Assembly: GCF_900119315.1 (NCBI RefSeq) | Contig: NZ_LT827010.1 | Location: 2,699,001-2,763,000, forward strand | Origin: Actinoplanes sp. SE50/110 | GTDB lineage: Bacteria; Actinomycetota; Actinomycetes; Mycobacteriales; Micromonosporaceae | DNA length: 64,000 nt | Direction: 5' to 3' | Shown here: positions 1-9,108 of the stretch, one piece after another | How the letters are laid out: each line of letters starts with the position of its first letter | Position numbering within the stretch: position 1 is the first letter of the stretch | Program-made: the position numbers and the translations under genes | Notes under the pieces: model-generated | Told to the model about the DNA's origin: nothing | Seen by the model: the letters and a program-made list of their open reading frames with translations, nothing else | Database searches by the model: none

Positions 1-912
1 ATCGACGGGCTGGACAAGGGCGACCTGACCGTGCGCAGCGGGATCACCACCCGCGACGAGCTCGGCACCATGGCGCAGAGCCTGGACCACACGCTCGACA
101 AGCTGCGTGAGTCGATGATCACCATCGCCAAGGACTCGGACTCGCTGGCCACCGCGGCCACCCAGCTCTCCGCGGTCTCCGGCGAGATCGCCTCCGCGGT
201 CGACAACACCGACCGGCAGAGCAGCTCGGCCGCCACCGAGGCGGACGAGATCTCCCGCAACGTGCAGAGCGTCGCGGCCGGCTCCGAGGAGATGGGCCTG
301 TCGATCCGGGAGATCTCCCGCAACGCGGCCGACGCCGCCCAGGTCGCCTCGGTCGCGGTGGCCGAGGCCGCCCGCGCCACCGAGAGCATCCGCCGGCTCG
401 GCGAGTCGTCCGCCGAGATCGGCAACGTGATCAAGCTGATCACCAGCATCGCCGAGCAGACCAACCTGCTCGCCCTGAACGCCACCATCGAGGCGGCCCG
501 GGCCGGCGACGCCGGCAAGGGCTTCGCCGTGGTGGCCAGCGAGGTCAAGGACCTGGCCCAGGAGACTGCCCGCGCGACCGAGGACATCGGCGCCCGGGTC
601 ACCGCGATCCAGAACGACACCACCGGCGCGGTCGAGGTGATCAACCGGATCTCCGAGGTGATCGCGCAGATCAACGACTTCCAGACGACGATCGCCTCGG
701 CGGTCGAGGAGCAGACCGCCACCACCGGCGAGATGAGCCGCAGCATCGGTGAGGTGGCGGCCGGCTCCAGCCGGATCGCCGCGAACATCAACGACGTGTC
801 GTCGGCCAGCCAGGCGACGGTCAGCGGCGTCAACCAGACCCGGGAGGCGAGCGAGGAGGTCTCCCGGACCGCCGAGGAGCTGCGCGCCCTGGTCGGTGCC
901 TTCAAGTTCTGA
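1..912 (+). CDS. Methyl-accepting chemotaxis protein, C-terminal part (5' end outside window)
   Basis: The reading frame is open from the first base, so only the last 303 residues are present. The first residues look like the end of a HAMP linker (TRDELGTMAQSLDHTLDKL). The rest is the long antiparallel coiled coil of an MCP signalling domain, with the conserved hairpin tip EQTNLLALNATIEAARAG at about residues 152-169 that contacts CheA/CheW. The flanking helices are rich in Ala, Ser and Glu, as methylation helices are. The sensor and membrane segments lie upstream and cannot be judged. The protein ends at GAFKF without a CheR-docking pentapeptide. A strong terminator follows 16 bp after the stop. 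Confidence 0.93.
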   Translation: MDGLDKGDLTVRSGITTRDELGTMAQSLDHTLDKLRESMITIAKDSDSLATAATQLSAVSGEIASAVDNTDRQSSSAATEADEISRNVQSVAAGSEEMGLSIREISRNAADAAQVASVAVAEAARATESIRRLGESSAEIGNVIKLITSIAEQTNLLALNATIEAARAGDAGKGFAVVASEVKDLAQETARATEDIGARVTAIQNDTTGAVEVINRISEVIAQINDFQTTIASAVEEQTATTGEMSRSIGEVAAGSSRIAANINDVSSASQATVSGVNQTREASEEVSRTAEELRALVGAFKF

Positions 913-927
913 TTTCCCGGGTACAAC

Positions 928-963
928 GAGGGCCGGTCACCGTGGTGGCCGGCCCTCTTTCTC
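928..963 (+). terminator. Rho-independent terminator after the MCP gene
   Basis: GAGGGCCGG pairs with CCGGCCCTC. The stem extends to about 13 bp with one G-U pair and a very small loop, followed by TTTCTC. It lies 16 bp after the MCP stop. It would fold over a GTG at 942 that is in frame with the next gene, which argues for that gene's later ATG. Confidence 0.85.
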
Positions 964-995
964 ATGTCCGCGGCACGGCTGCCGATCGGGGGCGT

Positions 996-2024
996 ATGCG
1001 CATCGGAACCGACCGGCTGGACGACTCACTGATCGCCCGGCGCCGGATGGTGGAGATCGCCGCGCTGGTCTGCCGCTGCATCGGCATCGCTGTCGTGCTG
1101 TGCACCGCGCTCGGCGTCCGGGGGTTCGCCGCCGAATCGGTGCCGGGTCCGGTGCTCTATCTGTGCGCTGCTCTTATGGCGTTGTCCTCTGTGATGTCCG
1201 GTTTTTCGGCACGGCACCCTGCCTCGCCGCGGTATGCGATGCTCAGCGCCCTGCAGATCGCTCTGGACACCGCGGTCACCATCGGCTGCGTGGTGTTCAC
1301 CGAGCGGCACACCGGGGCGAACACCTGGCCGGTGCTGAGCCTGCCGATCGCCATCGCCGCGATCCGGCACCAGCTGCCCGGCGCCCTCGCGGTCTGGGCG
1401 GTGACCTCGGCCTCGCTGCTGCTGATGCCGCTCGACCCGGGCGCCGCCGCGCTCGGCGTCTCGCTGAACCTGATGATCGCCGGCATCAGCGGATCCCAGG
1501 CGAGCGCGTTCCAGCGCCAGCTCAGCACCCTGCAGGAGGTCCGGCGGGAACTGCAGCACCAGGCCACCCACGACGCGCTGACCGGGCTGCCGAACCGGGC
1601 GCACCTGGCCGCCTCCGCCGAGCACGACCCGGGCCGGCCCCTCGCGGTGCTGCTGCTCGACCTGAACGGCTTCAAACAGATCAACGACACGCACGGGCAC
1701 GCCGCCGGTGACGTGCTGCTGCACGAGGTGGGCAACCGGCTCGGCACGGTCCTCGGTCCCGGCGATCTGGCCGCGCGGCTGGGCGGCGACGAGTTCGTGG
1801 TGCTGCTGCGCGACGCCGACGCGGCCACGGCCGGGCGCACCGCCCAGCGGATCCGGTCGGTGATCGCGCAGCCGGTCGGGATCGGTCCGGACCGGGCGGT
1901 GCGGGTCGGGGTCAGCGTCGGCGTGGCGATCCGCCCGGCCGGGGATGGCGCCGGGTTGGACGCGCTGATCGCCGATGCGGACGCCGCGATGTACCGGGAG
2001 AAGCACGCCGGACGCGCGGCGTGA
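996..2024 (+). CDS. Membrane-anchored diguanylate cyclase (GGDEF)
   Basis: 342-aa protein that should make cyclic di-GMP from two GTP. Residues ~15-165 contain five or six hydrophobic segments forming an integral membrane sensor. A short coiled coil (LQEVRRELQHQATHD) leads into a GGDEF domain with DALTGLPNR, the metal-binding DLNGFKQIND and an intact LGGDEF active site. The product-inhibition site RxxD expected just before LAARL-GGDEF reads GPGD, so I-site feedback is probably absent. The ATG at 996 follows a GGGGG run at about 6 bp. An in-frame GTG at 942 lies inside the preceding terminator and was not chosen. No EAL domain is present. Confidence 0.9.
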   Translation: MRIGTDRLDDSLIARRRMVEIAALVCRCIGIAVVLCTALGVRGFAAESVPGPVLYLCAALMALSSVMSGFSARHPASPRYAMLSALQIALDTAVTIGCVVFTERHTGANTWPVLSLPIAIAAIRHQLPGALAVWAVTSASLLLMPLDPGAAALGVSLNLMIAGISGSQASAFQRQLSTLQEVRRELQHQATHDALTGLPNRAHLAASAEHDPGRPLAVLLLDLNGFKQINDTHGHAAGDVLLHEVGNRLGTVLGPGDLAARLGGDEFVVLLRDADAATAGRTAQRIRSVIAQPVGIGPDRAVRVGVSVGVAIRPAGDGAGLDALIADADAAMYREKHAGRAA

Positions 2025-2115
2025 TGCACCATCTGACGTTCCGTGTCCGGGGCGTGCCGTTTCCCGCCCGGACGCGTTGATCCCTCACGCGGGTGTGCCG
2101 CGGCAGACGCCGTCC

Positions 2116-2145
2116 AGCCGGGCCGGTCCGGCAAACGGTCCGGCT
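2116..2145. terminator. Possible hairpin between converging genes
   Basis: AGCCGGGCCG and CGGTCCGGCT form a 10-bp stem with one mismatch and a 10-nt loop, in the 131-bp gap between the converging cyclase and racemase genes. There is no T-run, so its role as a bidirectional terminator is tentative. Confidence 0.3.
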
Positions 2146-2155
2146 GGGCGGCCCC

Positions 2156-3223
2156 TCACCGCCAGCCCGCCAGAACCTCCCCGACGGTCGCGGTGGCCGG
2201 TGGTCGCGGTGCCTGATTGGGCGTACGCCCGAATCGCGGAGCCGGGGAAGGCTGAACCTGACCGCCCACCTCGACGAAAGCGGACCTGGCCCGGTTGTGC
2301 GGGTGATCGGGGGCCTCGGCCGGCGTCAGCACCGGGCTCACGCAGGCATCGAGCCGGGCGAAGACCGCGGCCCATTCGTCGCGGGTGCGCGAGCCGATCC
2401 GGTCGGCGAGGATCCGGCGCAACTCCGGCCAGCCGTCCCGGTCGAACTGCCCGGGCAGTTCCGCGTCGTCCAGCCCGAGCCCGCCCAGCAGCGCGCCGTA
2501 GAACTGCGGTTCGATCGCGCCGACCGCCAGGTAGCCGCCGTCCGCGGTCCGGTACGTGTCGTAGAACGGCGCCCCGCCGTCGAGCAGGTTCTCCCCCCGC
2601 CCGCCCGGCCACTGCCCGGCGTCGATCAAACCGCGCAGGAACGTGGTGAGCAGCGCCGAGCCGTCGACCATCGCGGCGTCGACCACCTGCCCGCGCCCGG
2701 ACCGCTCGCGCTCCAGCAGTGCGGCGAGCACCCCGACGGCGAGCAGCATGCCGCCCCCGGCGAAGTCGGCGAGCAGGTTGACCGGGGCGTGCGGCGGCTG
2801 CCCGGACCGGCCGAGCGGCTCCAGGGCACCGGCGATCGCCAGGTAGTCGATGTCGTGCCCGGCCGCTGCGGCCAGCGGACCGTCCTGTCCCCACCCGGTC
2901 ATCCGGGCGTAGACCAGCCGCGGGTTCAGCCCGGCGCAGCGGTCCGGGCCGAAACCGAGGCGTTCGGCCACCCCCGGGCGGTAGCCCTCGACCAGCACGT
3001 CGGCCTTCGCGACCAGGTCGAGCAGACCGGCCAGTCCGTCCGGCGACTTGAGGTCGAGGGTGAGCGTGCGCCGGTTGCGCTGCAGCGGACCGTCCAGTCC
3101 GGTGCCGCCGGGCCGGTCGACCAGCACCACGTCGGCGCCCAGGTCGGCCAGCACCATGCAGCCGAACGGGCCGGGCGCGAGCCCGGCCAGCTCGACCACC
3201 CGCACCCCGCGCAGCGCGGTCAT
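2156..3223 (-). CDS. Alpha-methylacyl-CoA racemase (CaiB/BaiF family III CoA-transferase fold)
   Basis: 355-aa member of the family III CoA-transferase fold. The features match alpha-methylacyl-CoA racemases rather than formyl/carnitine transferases: N-terminal LRGVRVVELAGLAPGPFG, the catalytic-His segment GHDIDYLAIAGAL and the catalytic-Asp segment NLLADFAGGGM. The racemase interconverts (2R)- and (2S)-methylacyl-CoA so that branched acyl chains can enter beta-oxidation. Its ATG overlaps the stop of the hydratase/dehydrogenase gene in an ATGA junction, making it the last gene of a four-gene beta-oxidation operon. That context supports a role in methyl-branched fatty acid or sterol side-chain breakdown. 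Substrate is inferred. Confidence 0.85.
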   Translation of the reverse strand: MTALRGVRVVELAGLAPGPFGCMVLADLGADVVLVDRPGGTGLDGPLQRNRRTLTLDLKSPDGLAGLLDLVAKADVLVEGYRPGVAERLGFGPDRCAGLNPRLVYARMTGWGQDGPLAAAAGHDIDYLAIAGALEPLGRSGQPPHAPVNLLADFAGGGMLLAVGVLAALLERERSGRGQVVDAAMVDGSALLTTFLRGLIDAGQWPGGRGENLLDGGAPFYDTYRTADGGYLAVGAIEPQFYGALLGGLGLDDAELPGQFDRDGWPELRRILADRIGSRTRDEWAAVFARLDACVSPVLTPAEAPDHPHNRARSAFVEVGGQVQPSPAPRFGRTPNQAPRPPATATVGEVLAGWR

Positions 3224-5250
3224 GCCGGGGCGAACCGGTCGCCGTACCGGGCGGCCAGCTCGGCGGCCCGGCCCTTGAAGTCGGGGTGCTGCTCGACGTA
3301 GCGCAGCACGCCGCCGGTCCAGGCCGGGAAGCCGATGCCGAGGATCGAACCGATGTTGCCGTCGGCATCGGTCCGCAGCACGCCCTCGGCCCGGCAGCGC
3401 AACGCGTCCAGCGCCTCGCTGAACAGCAGGCGTTCCTGCACGTCGGCGAAGGGGATGGCGCGGCCCTCGTCGGTGGCGAGCCCGGCCAGGCCGTCCCACA
3501 GTCTGCCGCGCCGGCCGTTCTCGTAGGTGTAGAAGCCCCTGCCGGAGGATCGTCCGGGTCGGTCGTGCCGCTCCAGCATCTCCTGGATCAGCGCGTGCGC
3601 CTTCGCCGGACCGGCGGTGGTCCCGGCCGCCGCGTACGCCTTGTGGATTTTGTGCATCAGCGTCAGCGTCACCTCGTCGGCCAGCGCGAGCGGCCCGGTC
3701 GGGTAGCCGGCCTGCAGCGCCGCCTGCTCGATCGACGCGGCCGGCACCCCCTCGGCCAGCATCGCGACCGCCTCGTTCATGAACTGGCCGATCACCCGGC
3801 TGGTGAAGAAGCCGCGGCCGTCGTTCACCACGATCGGCGTCTTGCCGATCCGGCGGCCCAGGTCGAAGGCGCGGGCGATCGCGGCGTCCGAGGTCTGCTC
3901 GCCGACCATGATCTCCAGCAGCGGCATCTTGCCGACCGGCGAGAAGAAGTGCATGCCGATGAAGTCGCCGGGCCGGGTCACCCCCTCGGCCAGACCGGTG
4001 ATCGGCAGGGTGGAGGTGTTCGAGGCGAGCAGGGCGCCCGCGGCGAGGACCGGCTCGACCTCGGCGAACACCTGGTGCTTGAGCTTCGGGTCCTCGAACA
4101 CCGCCTCGATCACCACGTCGCAGCCGCGCAGGTCCTCGACGTCGGCGGTCGGCGTGATCCGGGCCAGCACGGCCGGGTCACCCTCGGCCACCGCGCGGGC
4201 CGCCGCCTCCCGCGACACGTCCTTGACCACGACCTCCAGGCCGGCTTGCGCACACGCATAGGCGATGCCGGCGCCCATCATCCCGGCACCCAGCACGGCG
4301 ATTCTGGTGGCCGGGGCGACGTCGACCCGCGGCCGGGCGGCGCCGCCGTTGACCGCGCGCATGTCGAAGAAGAACGCGCCGATCATGTTCTTCGCGATCC
4401 GGCCGGTGAGCAGCGTGATCAGCCGTCGGGTCTCGATGGTGAAGGCGGTCTCGATGTCGACCTGGGCGCCCTCCACCGCGGTGGCCAGGATCGCCTCCGG
4501 GGCCGGCATCCGGTTGCCCTTGAGCTGCTTGCGCAGGGTGGCCGGGAAGGCCGGCAGCTGGACCGCGAGCTTCGGGGTGGCCGGGGTGCCGCCGGGCATC
4601 CGGTAGCCCGGCCTGTCCCACGGCTGGGCGGCGTCCGGGTTGGCGGCGATCCACTCCCTGGCCCGGGCCATCATCTCGTCCTGCGATGAGACGACCTCAT
4701 CGATCATTCCGGCTTCCCGGGCCGCGGCCGGCTTCACGCGTTTGCCGGTGAGCAGCCAGACGGTCAGGGCGGGAGCCAGGCCGAGCATCCGGACGGTGCG
4801 GGTCACGCCGCCGGCGCCCGGGAGCAGGCCCAGCGTCACCTCGGGGAAGCCGACCCGGGTGCCGGGGGCGTCCAGGGCGATCCGGTGGTGGCAGGCGAGG
4901 GCGATCTCGAAACCGCCGCCCAGGGCGGCGCCGTTGATCGCGGCGACGACCGGACGACCGTACGTCTCCAATCTCCGGAGGTCCTTCTTGATCGTGCCCA
5001 GCAGGTCGAACAGGGCGCCGGCGTCCTCCGGGCGGGCCCTGCTCATCGTGGGCAGGTCGCCGCCGGCGAAGAAGGTGCTCTTCGCGCTGCTCACGATCAC
5101 GCCGGTGACCTGGTCCCGCTCCGCCTCCAGGCGGTCGAGGGCGGCGCTCATGGCGGCGACGTAGGTGGCATTCATCGTGTTCGCCGATTGGTCCGGGTCA
5201 TTCATCGTCAGCGTGACGATGCCGGCCTCGTCCTTGTCGTAAGAGATCAC
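3220..5250 (-). CDS. Fatty acid oxidation multifunctional protein: enoyl-CoA hydratase / 3-hydroxyacyl-CoA dehydrogenase (FadB/FadJ type)
   Basis: 676-aa fusion. Residues ~1-290 are a crotonase domain with GGGFE and [10 protein letters not shown], supplying the two hydratase glutamates. Residues ~310-490 are an NAD-binding Rossmann domain ([17 protein letters not shown]). Then comes the 3HCDH domain, with catalytic His in [15 protein letters not shown]. It hydrates trans-2-enoyl-CoA and oxidises the resulting 3-hydroxyacyl-CoA. The GTG start at 5250 overlaps the thiolase stop as GTGA, and its own stop overlaps the racemase start as ATGA, so translation is probably coupled. Length and domain order fit FadJ-like alpha subunits. 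Confidence 0.94.
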   Translation of the reverse strand: MISYDKDEAGIVTLTMNDPDQSANTMNATYVAAMSAALDRLEAERDQVTGVIVSSAKSTFFAGGDLPTMSRARPEDAGALFDLLGTIKKDLRRLETYGRPVVAAINGAALGGGFEIALACHHRIALDAPGTRVGFPEVTLGLLPGAGGVTRTVRMLGLAPALTVWLLTGKRVKPAAAREAGMIDEVVSSQDEMMARAREWIAANPDAAQPWDRPGYRMPGGTPATPKLAVQLPAFPATLRKQLKGNRMPAPEAILATAVEGAQVDIETAFTIETRRLITLLTGRIAKNMIGAFFFDMRAVNGGAARPRVDVAPATRIAVLGAGMMGAGIAYACAQAGLEVVVKDVSREAAARAVAEGDPAVLARITPTADVEDLRGCDVVIEAVFEDPKLKHQVFAEVEPVLAAGALLASNTSTLPITGLAEGVTRPGDFIGMHFFSPVGKMPLLEIMVGEQTSDAAIARAFDLGRRIGKTPIVVNDGRGFFTSRVIGQFMNEAVAMLAEGVPAASIEQAALQAGYPTGPLALADEVTLTLMHKIHKAYAAAGTTAGPAKAHALIQEMLERHDRPGRSSGRGFYTYENGRRGRLWDGLAGLATDEGRAIPFADVQERLLFSEALDALRCRAEGVLRTDADGNIGSILGIGFPAWTGGVLRYVEQHPDFKGRAAELAARYGDRFAPA

Positions 5251-6479
5251 TTGTCGAACTCCGTAACGCGCTCGATGACGGTCGCGACGCCCATGCCGCC
5301 GCCGATGCAGAGGGTGACGACGGCCCGTTTCAGATCGCGGCGCTCCAGCTCGTCGACCACCGTGCCGACCAGCATCGCGCCGGTGGCGCCCAGGGGGTGT
5401 CCGAGAGCGATCGCTCCGCCGTTGACGTTGACCTTGTCCGGGTCCAGTTGCAGATCGCGGATGTACTTGAGGACGACCGCGGCGAAAGCCTCGTTGATCT
5501 CGAAGAGGTCGATATCCGAGATTTCGAGATCCGCTGCTTTCAGGGCCTTGATCGTGGCGGGCGTCGGGCCGGTCAGCATCAGGGTGGGGTCGGCGCCGCT
5601 CACCGCCGCCCCGACGATCCTGGCGCGCGGCGTCAGCCCCAGCTCCCGGCCGGCCCGCTCGGAGCCGACCACGACCAGCGACGCGCCGTCCACGATCCCG
5701 GACGAGTTGCCGGCGTGGTGCACATGCTCGATCGACTCCAGCCAGTGGTACTTCTGCAGCGCCACCGCGTCGAACCCGGCCTGCTCACCGATCCCGGCGA
5801 AGGACGGCCGCAACTTCCCCAGCCCGGCCCGGGTGGTGTCCGGCCGCGGATGCTCGTCGACCGCCAGGATCTCCAGCCCGCTCGGATCGCGCACCGCGAC
5901 GATCGACCGCTGGAACGCGCCCCCGGCGATCGCCTTCGCGGCCCGCTCCTGCGACTGGATCGCATAGGCGTCGACGTCGTCGCGGGTGAACCCTTCCAGG
6001 GTCGCGATCAGGTCGGCGCTGATCCCCTGCGGCACGAAACTGGTGGCCAGCGCCGTCTCCGGGTCGAGGAACCAGGCGCCCCCGTCCGACCCCATCGGGT
6101 TGCGCGACATCGACTCGACCCCGCCGGCCAGGATCAGGTGCTCCCACCCGGACCGGATCCGCGACGCCGCCTGATTCACCGCCTCGAGACCGGAAGCACA
6201 GAAACGATTGAGTTGTACGCCGCCGACCGTGTCCGGCAGCCCCGCGACGAGCGCCGCCGAGCGGGCCAGGTCGCCGCCCTGCTCGCCGATCGGCGTGACG
6301 ATCCCCAGCACCACGTCGTCGATCCGTCGCGGGTCCAGGCCGGGACTGCGCTCGCGTACCGCGTCGATTAGCCCGGTCACCAGGGTGATCGGCTTCGTCC
6401 CGTGCAGGGCGCCGTTGTCCTTGCCTCGTCCGCGCGGGGTCCGGACCGCGTCGTACAGGTAGGCCTGCTCAGAGGACAC
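5247..6479 (-). CDS. Acetyl-CoA C-acyltransferase (thiolase, FadA/FadI type)
   Basis: 410-aa thiolase for the last step of beta-oxidation, cleaving 3-ketoacyl-CoA with CoA. The nucleophilic Cys lies in [14 protein letters not shown], the catalytic His in [15 protein letters not shown], and the second Cys in the C-terminal CIGGGMGVA. The start is a GTG at 6479, 11 nt inside the end of the acyl-CoA dehydrogenase gene. The stop overlaps the next gene, the beta-oxidation fusion, which with this protein would form an alpha/beta trifunctional complex. Confidence 0.94.
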   Translation of the reverse strand: MSSEQAYLYDAVRTPRGRGKDNGALHGTKPITLVTGLIDAVRERSPGLDPRRIDDVVLGIVTPIGEQGGDLARSAALVAGLPDTVGGVQLNRFCASGLEAVNQAASRIRSGWEHLILAGGVESMSRNPMGSDGGAWFLDPETALATSFVPQGISADLIATLEGFTRDDVDAYAIQSQERAAKAIAGGAFQRSIVAVRDPSGLEILAVDEHPRPDTTRAGLGKLRPSFAGIGEQAGFDAVALQKYHWLESIEHVHHAGNSSGIVDGASLVVVGSERAGRELGLTPRARIVGAAVSGADPTLMLTGPTPATIKALKAADLEISDIDLFEINEAFAAVVLKYIRDLQLDPDKVNVNGGAIALGHPLGATGAMLVGTVVDELERRDLKRAVVTLCIGGGMGVATVIERVTEFDK

Positions 6480-7641
6480 GGGCGATCAGCTCCTTCATGA
6501 TCTCGTTGGTGCCGCCGTAGATCTTCTGCACCCGGGCGTCGGCGTACATCCGGGCGATCGGGTACTCGGTGGTGTAGCCGTACCCGCCGAAGATCTGCAG
6601 GCAGCGGTCGACCACCTCGCACTGTCCCTCGGTGAGGAACAGTTTGGCCATCGCCGCGGACGCCACATCCAGTTCACCCCGGGTGTGCCGGGCGATGCAG
6701 TCGTCCAGGAAAACTCGGGACACCCGGGTCCGGGTCGCGCATTCGGCGAGAACCATCCGGGTGTTCTGGTGACCGACCAGCGGTTTGCCGAACGCGGTCC
6801 GCTCCTTCGCGTACGCGGTGGCCAGCTCCACCGCCCGCTGCATCGCCGCGACCGCACCGACCCCGATCACCAGCCGCTCCTGGGGCAGCTGCTGCATCAG
6901 CTGGTAGAAGCCGGTGTTCTCGGCGTCCGGCCCGCCCAGGATGTCGGCGGCCGGCACCCGGAACTCGTCGAAGAACAGCTCCGCGGTGTCGTTCGCGTGC
7001 AACCCGATCTTCTCCAGGTTGCGGCCCCGCCGGAAGCCGGGGGCGTCGTCGTCCAGCTCGCAGACCAGCAGGGAGATGCCGTGCGCCTTGGCGGACTGAT
7101 CGGTCTTCACCGCCAGGACCAATAAGTCCGCCAGATACCCGTTGGTGATGAAGGTTTTCGAACCGGACACCAGGAGGTCCTCGCCGGTCCGGACCGCACG
7201 GGTCCGTATCGCCTGCACGTCGGAACCGCCGTCCGGCTCGGTCATCGCGATCGCGCCGATCAACTCGCCGCTGCACAGGCCCGGCAGCCAGCGGCGCTTC
7301 TGTTCCTCGGTGCCGTAGGCGGCGAGATACCCGGTCACGATCCCGCAGTGCACGGCCAGGCCGAGGCTGCCCTCGCCGGTCAGCTGCTGCTCGTGCAGCA
7401 CGACGGCCTCGTGGGTGAAGTCGCCGCCCCCGCCGCCGTACTCCTGCGGGACCGAAAGCCCGAGCAGGCCGAGCTCGCCGGCCCGGCGGTAGTGCTCCCG
7501 GTCGGGATGGCCCTGCTGTTCGAGGCGGGCCGCGTGCGGCACCACCTCCTTGAGAAAGAAGGTGCGGGCCATCTCGGCCAGGTCGTCGTGTTCCGGCATG
7601 CGCCACGGCTCGGCGTAGCCGTCCAGTCCAGGCGTCGGCAT
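6469..7641 (-). CDS. Acyl-CoA dehydrogenase
   Basis: 390-aa FAD flavoprotein that introduces the alpha-beta double bond, giving enoyl-CoA and passing electrons to ETF. Visible family signatures are [22 protein letters not shown] (central beta domain), the [43 protein letters not shown]-terminal block (in pieces: [20 protein letters not shown]) and RTAFGKPL. The start is the ATG at 7641, preceded by GAGGGTG at about 8 bp; an upstream in-frame extension to 7857 is Arg-rich and non-homologous. It is the first gene of the beta-oxidation operon. Confidence 0.93.
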   Translation of the reverse strand: MPTPGLDGYAEPWRMPEHDDLAEMARTFFLKEVVPHAARLEQQGHPDREHYRRAGELGLLGLSVPQEYGGGGGDFTHEAVVLHEQQLTGEGSLGLAVHCGIVTGYLAAYGTEEQKRRWLPGLCSGELIGAIAMTEPDGGSDVQAIRTRAVRTGEDLLVSGSKTFITNGYLADLLVLAVKTDQSAKAHGISLLVCELDDDAPGFRRGRNLEKIGLHANDTAELFFDEFRVPAADILGGPDAENTGFYQLMQQLPQERLVIGVGAVAAMQRAVELATAYAKERTAFGKPLVGHQNTRMVLAECATRTRVSRVFLDDCIARHTRGELDVASAAMAKLFLTEGQCEVVDRCLQIFGGYGYTTEYPIARMYADARVQKIYGGTNEIMKELIARVL

Positions 7642-7700
7642 CGATACACCCTCGATCACTATTGGCGCTGTGTCAACAAGGGTGTGATGAATTGGCTTTA
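7642..7700. promoter_or_regulatory. Promoter region of the beta-oxidation operon
   Basis: On the minus strand a consensus -35-like TTGACA lies at 7676-7671, though no convincing -10 is seen 17 bp on. Flanking it is an inverted repeat, ACACCCT (7646-7652) and AGGGTGT (7679-7685), 33 bp apart (about three helical turns). These arms could bind the TetR protein encoded at 8005. That assignment is inferred from position only. Confidence 0.35.
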
Positions 7701-7833
7701 TCCATCGGGAAACCCGCTGACCGCATCGACGCGCACCCGATCTCGGAGCGAGATGGAGGGGTGCGCGACGTACGGTCCGGTTCCGGGCGGGGCGGCAGCG
7801 GCGGGAATGGCGCCCGGGGTCTGCGGTGTCGCG

Positions 7834-7965
7834 GGGGTCCTCGTTTCCGCTGTGCACCTACCGGCCCCGCGATGCGCACCGGGGTTGCCGGGGTGATTGT
7901 TTCTCATGTGACCGCCGTGGCCGGGCGATGCCGATCGGGTTTCCGGGGTGATCGTTTCCGGTGTG
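7834..7965. repeat. Three imperfect direct repeats, 55-56 bp period, upstream of tetR
   Basis: Copies of a GGGGT-n-TCGTTTCC-n-TGTG element start at 7834, 7890 and 7945. Copies two and three also share the preceding GCGATGC and the CGGGGT/CGGGTT stretch, so the unit is about 45-55 bp. The rest of 7701-8004 holds no credible gene. The repeats sit just before the TetR start and may be regulator sites or a small satellite. Confidence 0.6.
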
Positions 7966-8004
7966 TCGGCAGGGGTTTCCGTGATGGGGGAGGATAGCCG
8001 GATC

Positions 8005-8793
8005 ATGGCTGTGAGTGAAGCCGGGCCGGCGCGCCCGCCGATCATCCGCCGCCGGCGTCTCGAACCCGACGCCCGGCGCGAACAGATCCTGTCCGTGGCG
8101 ATCCGCCTCTTCGGCGACCGCCCCTACGCCGACGTCTCCACCACCGACGTCGCCCGCGGCGCCGGTGTAGCCCGCGGCCTGGTGAACCACTACTTCGGGA
8201 CGAAGAAGGAGCTCTACCTGGAGGTCATCCGGGTGATGCTGACCGTCCCCGAGGTCGCCCTCTCCCGCCTCCCGGACGGCGGCCCCGCCGAACGCGCCGA
8301 CGCCATCGTCACCTGGTTCCTCGACGTGGTCTCCCGGCACAGCACGTCCTGGCTGGCCGCCATCACCGCCGGCGGGATGGCCGGCGACCCCGACGTCGAC
8401 GAGGTCATCGCCGAAGCCGTCGACATCGCCGCCGACAGCATCCTGTCCGCCGTCGGCCCGGCCCCGACCGCGTCCAGCGCCACCGCTGCGGCCACCGGGC
8501 CGGCCGGCCCGTCAACCGTCGTTGTCCCTCCGGCGGTCCCGGCCGCAGGTCCTGCCGGCCCGTCATCCGGCATCACGGCCGGTGCCCCGCCGGCTGCCTC
8601 GGCGTCCGGCTCCCCACCGGCCGCTGAGCCGGGAGAGGCGTTGCGCGGCATGGCCCGCGCCTACGTCGGCCTGGCCACCTACACCGCCCGCGAGTGGCTC
8701 CAGCGCGATGCCCTGACCCGCGACCAGGTGCACACGTTGCTCACCACCACGCTGCTGACCATGGTCGAGAAGGTCTTCCCCCGGGCGACCTGA
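8005..8793 (+). CDS. TetR/AcrR family transcriptional regulator
   Basis: 262-aa regulator with an N-terminal helix-turn-helix at residues ~17-65: RREQILSVAIRLFGDRPY, TTDVARGAGVARGLVNHYFGTKKEL. The ligand domain follows. It is unusual in carrying a ~50-residue Pro/Ala/Gly/Ser-rich insert (residues ~150-200: PAPTASSATAAATGPAGP onward) before the last helices (LATYTAREWLQRDALTRDQV). The start ATG at 8005 follows GGGGGAGG at a long 12-bp spacing; ATG 7984 lacks a Shine-Dalgarno. It lies upstream of, and divergent from, the beta-oxidation operon. TetR proteins of the FadR/KstR sort often control such genes, so this is its likely target. Confidence 0.88.
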   Translation: MAVSEAGPARPPIIRRRRLEPDARREQILSVAIRLFGDRPYADVSTTDVARGAGVARGLVNHYFGTKKELYLEVIRVMLTVPEVALSRLPDGGPAERADAIVTWFLDVVSRHSTSWLAAITAGGMAGDPDVDEVIAEAVDIAADSILSAVGPAPTASSATAAATGPAGPSTVVVPPAVPAAGPAGPSSGITAGAPPAASASGSPPAAEPGEALRGMARAYVGLATYTAREWLQRDALTRDQVHTLLTTTLLTMVEKVFPRAT

Positions 8794-9108
8794 CACTGCG
8801 CGCCGCAGCCGACGCGGACCGCGCGGTCCGTCCTCGCGGACGCGGCGGTCCGGATCGGCGGTCCGGTTCGCCGATCACGCCGAAGCGGTCCGAGCATCCC
8901 GCCGTATCGGGGTCAAGCGACTCCACCCCGCATGGCGGTCGAGTCAGCACCGTCCGCCCGGAGAATTCCATGGGCTGGGCTTCGGGACCGGTGGGTGCTC
9001 GGGGGGCGGTGGGCGACCTGGGCCGGTGGGTGACCGGGGGTGGAGGCGCTTGATGCGGACGGAGGCCCGGGGACGATCCCAGAGGAGAGCGACCCCGGGC
9101 TGCCGGCG
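8794..9108. other. Non-coding gap with palindromes
   Basis: No credible gene in this 315-bp gap between the TetR and LLM genes. A 16-bp perfect palindrome (CGGACCGCGCGGTCCG, 8815-8830) sits 22 bp after the TetR stop and could end its transcript. GCCCGGGG (9065-9072) pairs with CCCCGGGC (9093-9100) across a 20-nt loop just beyond the 3' end of the LLM gene. Neither has a T-run. Confidence 0.45.

Noticed and set aside
942-995. N-terminal extension of the diguanylate cyclase from GTG 942
   Set aside because: It lies within a strong terminator stem and has no Shine-Dalgarno; ATG 996 has a GGGGG run in place.
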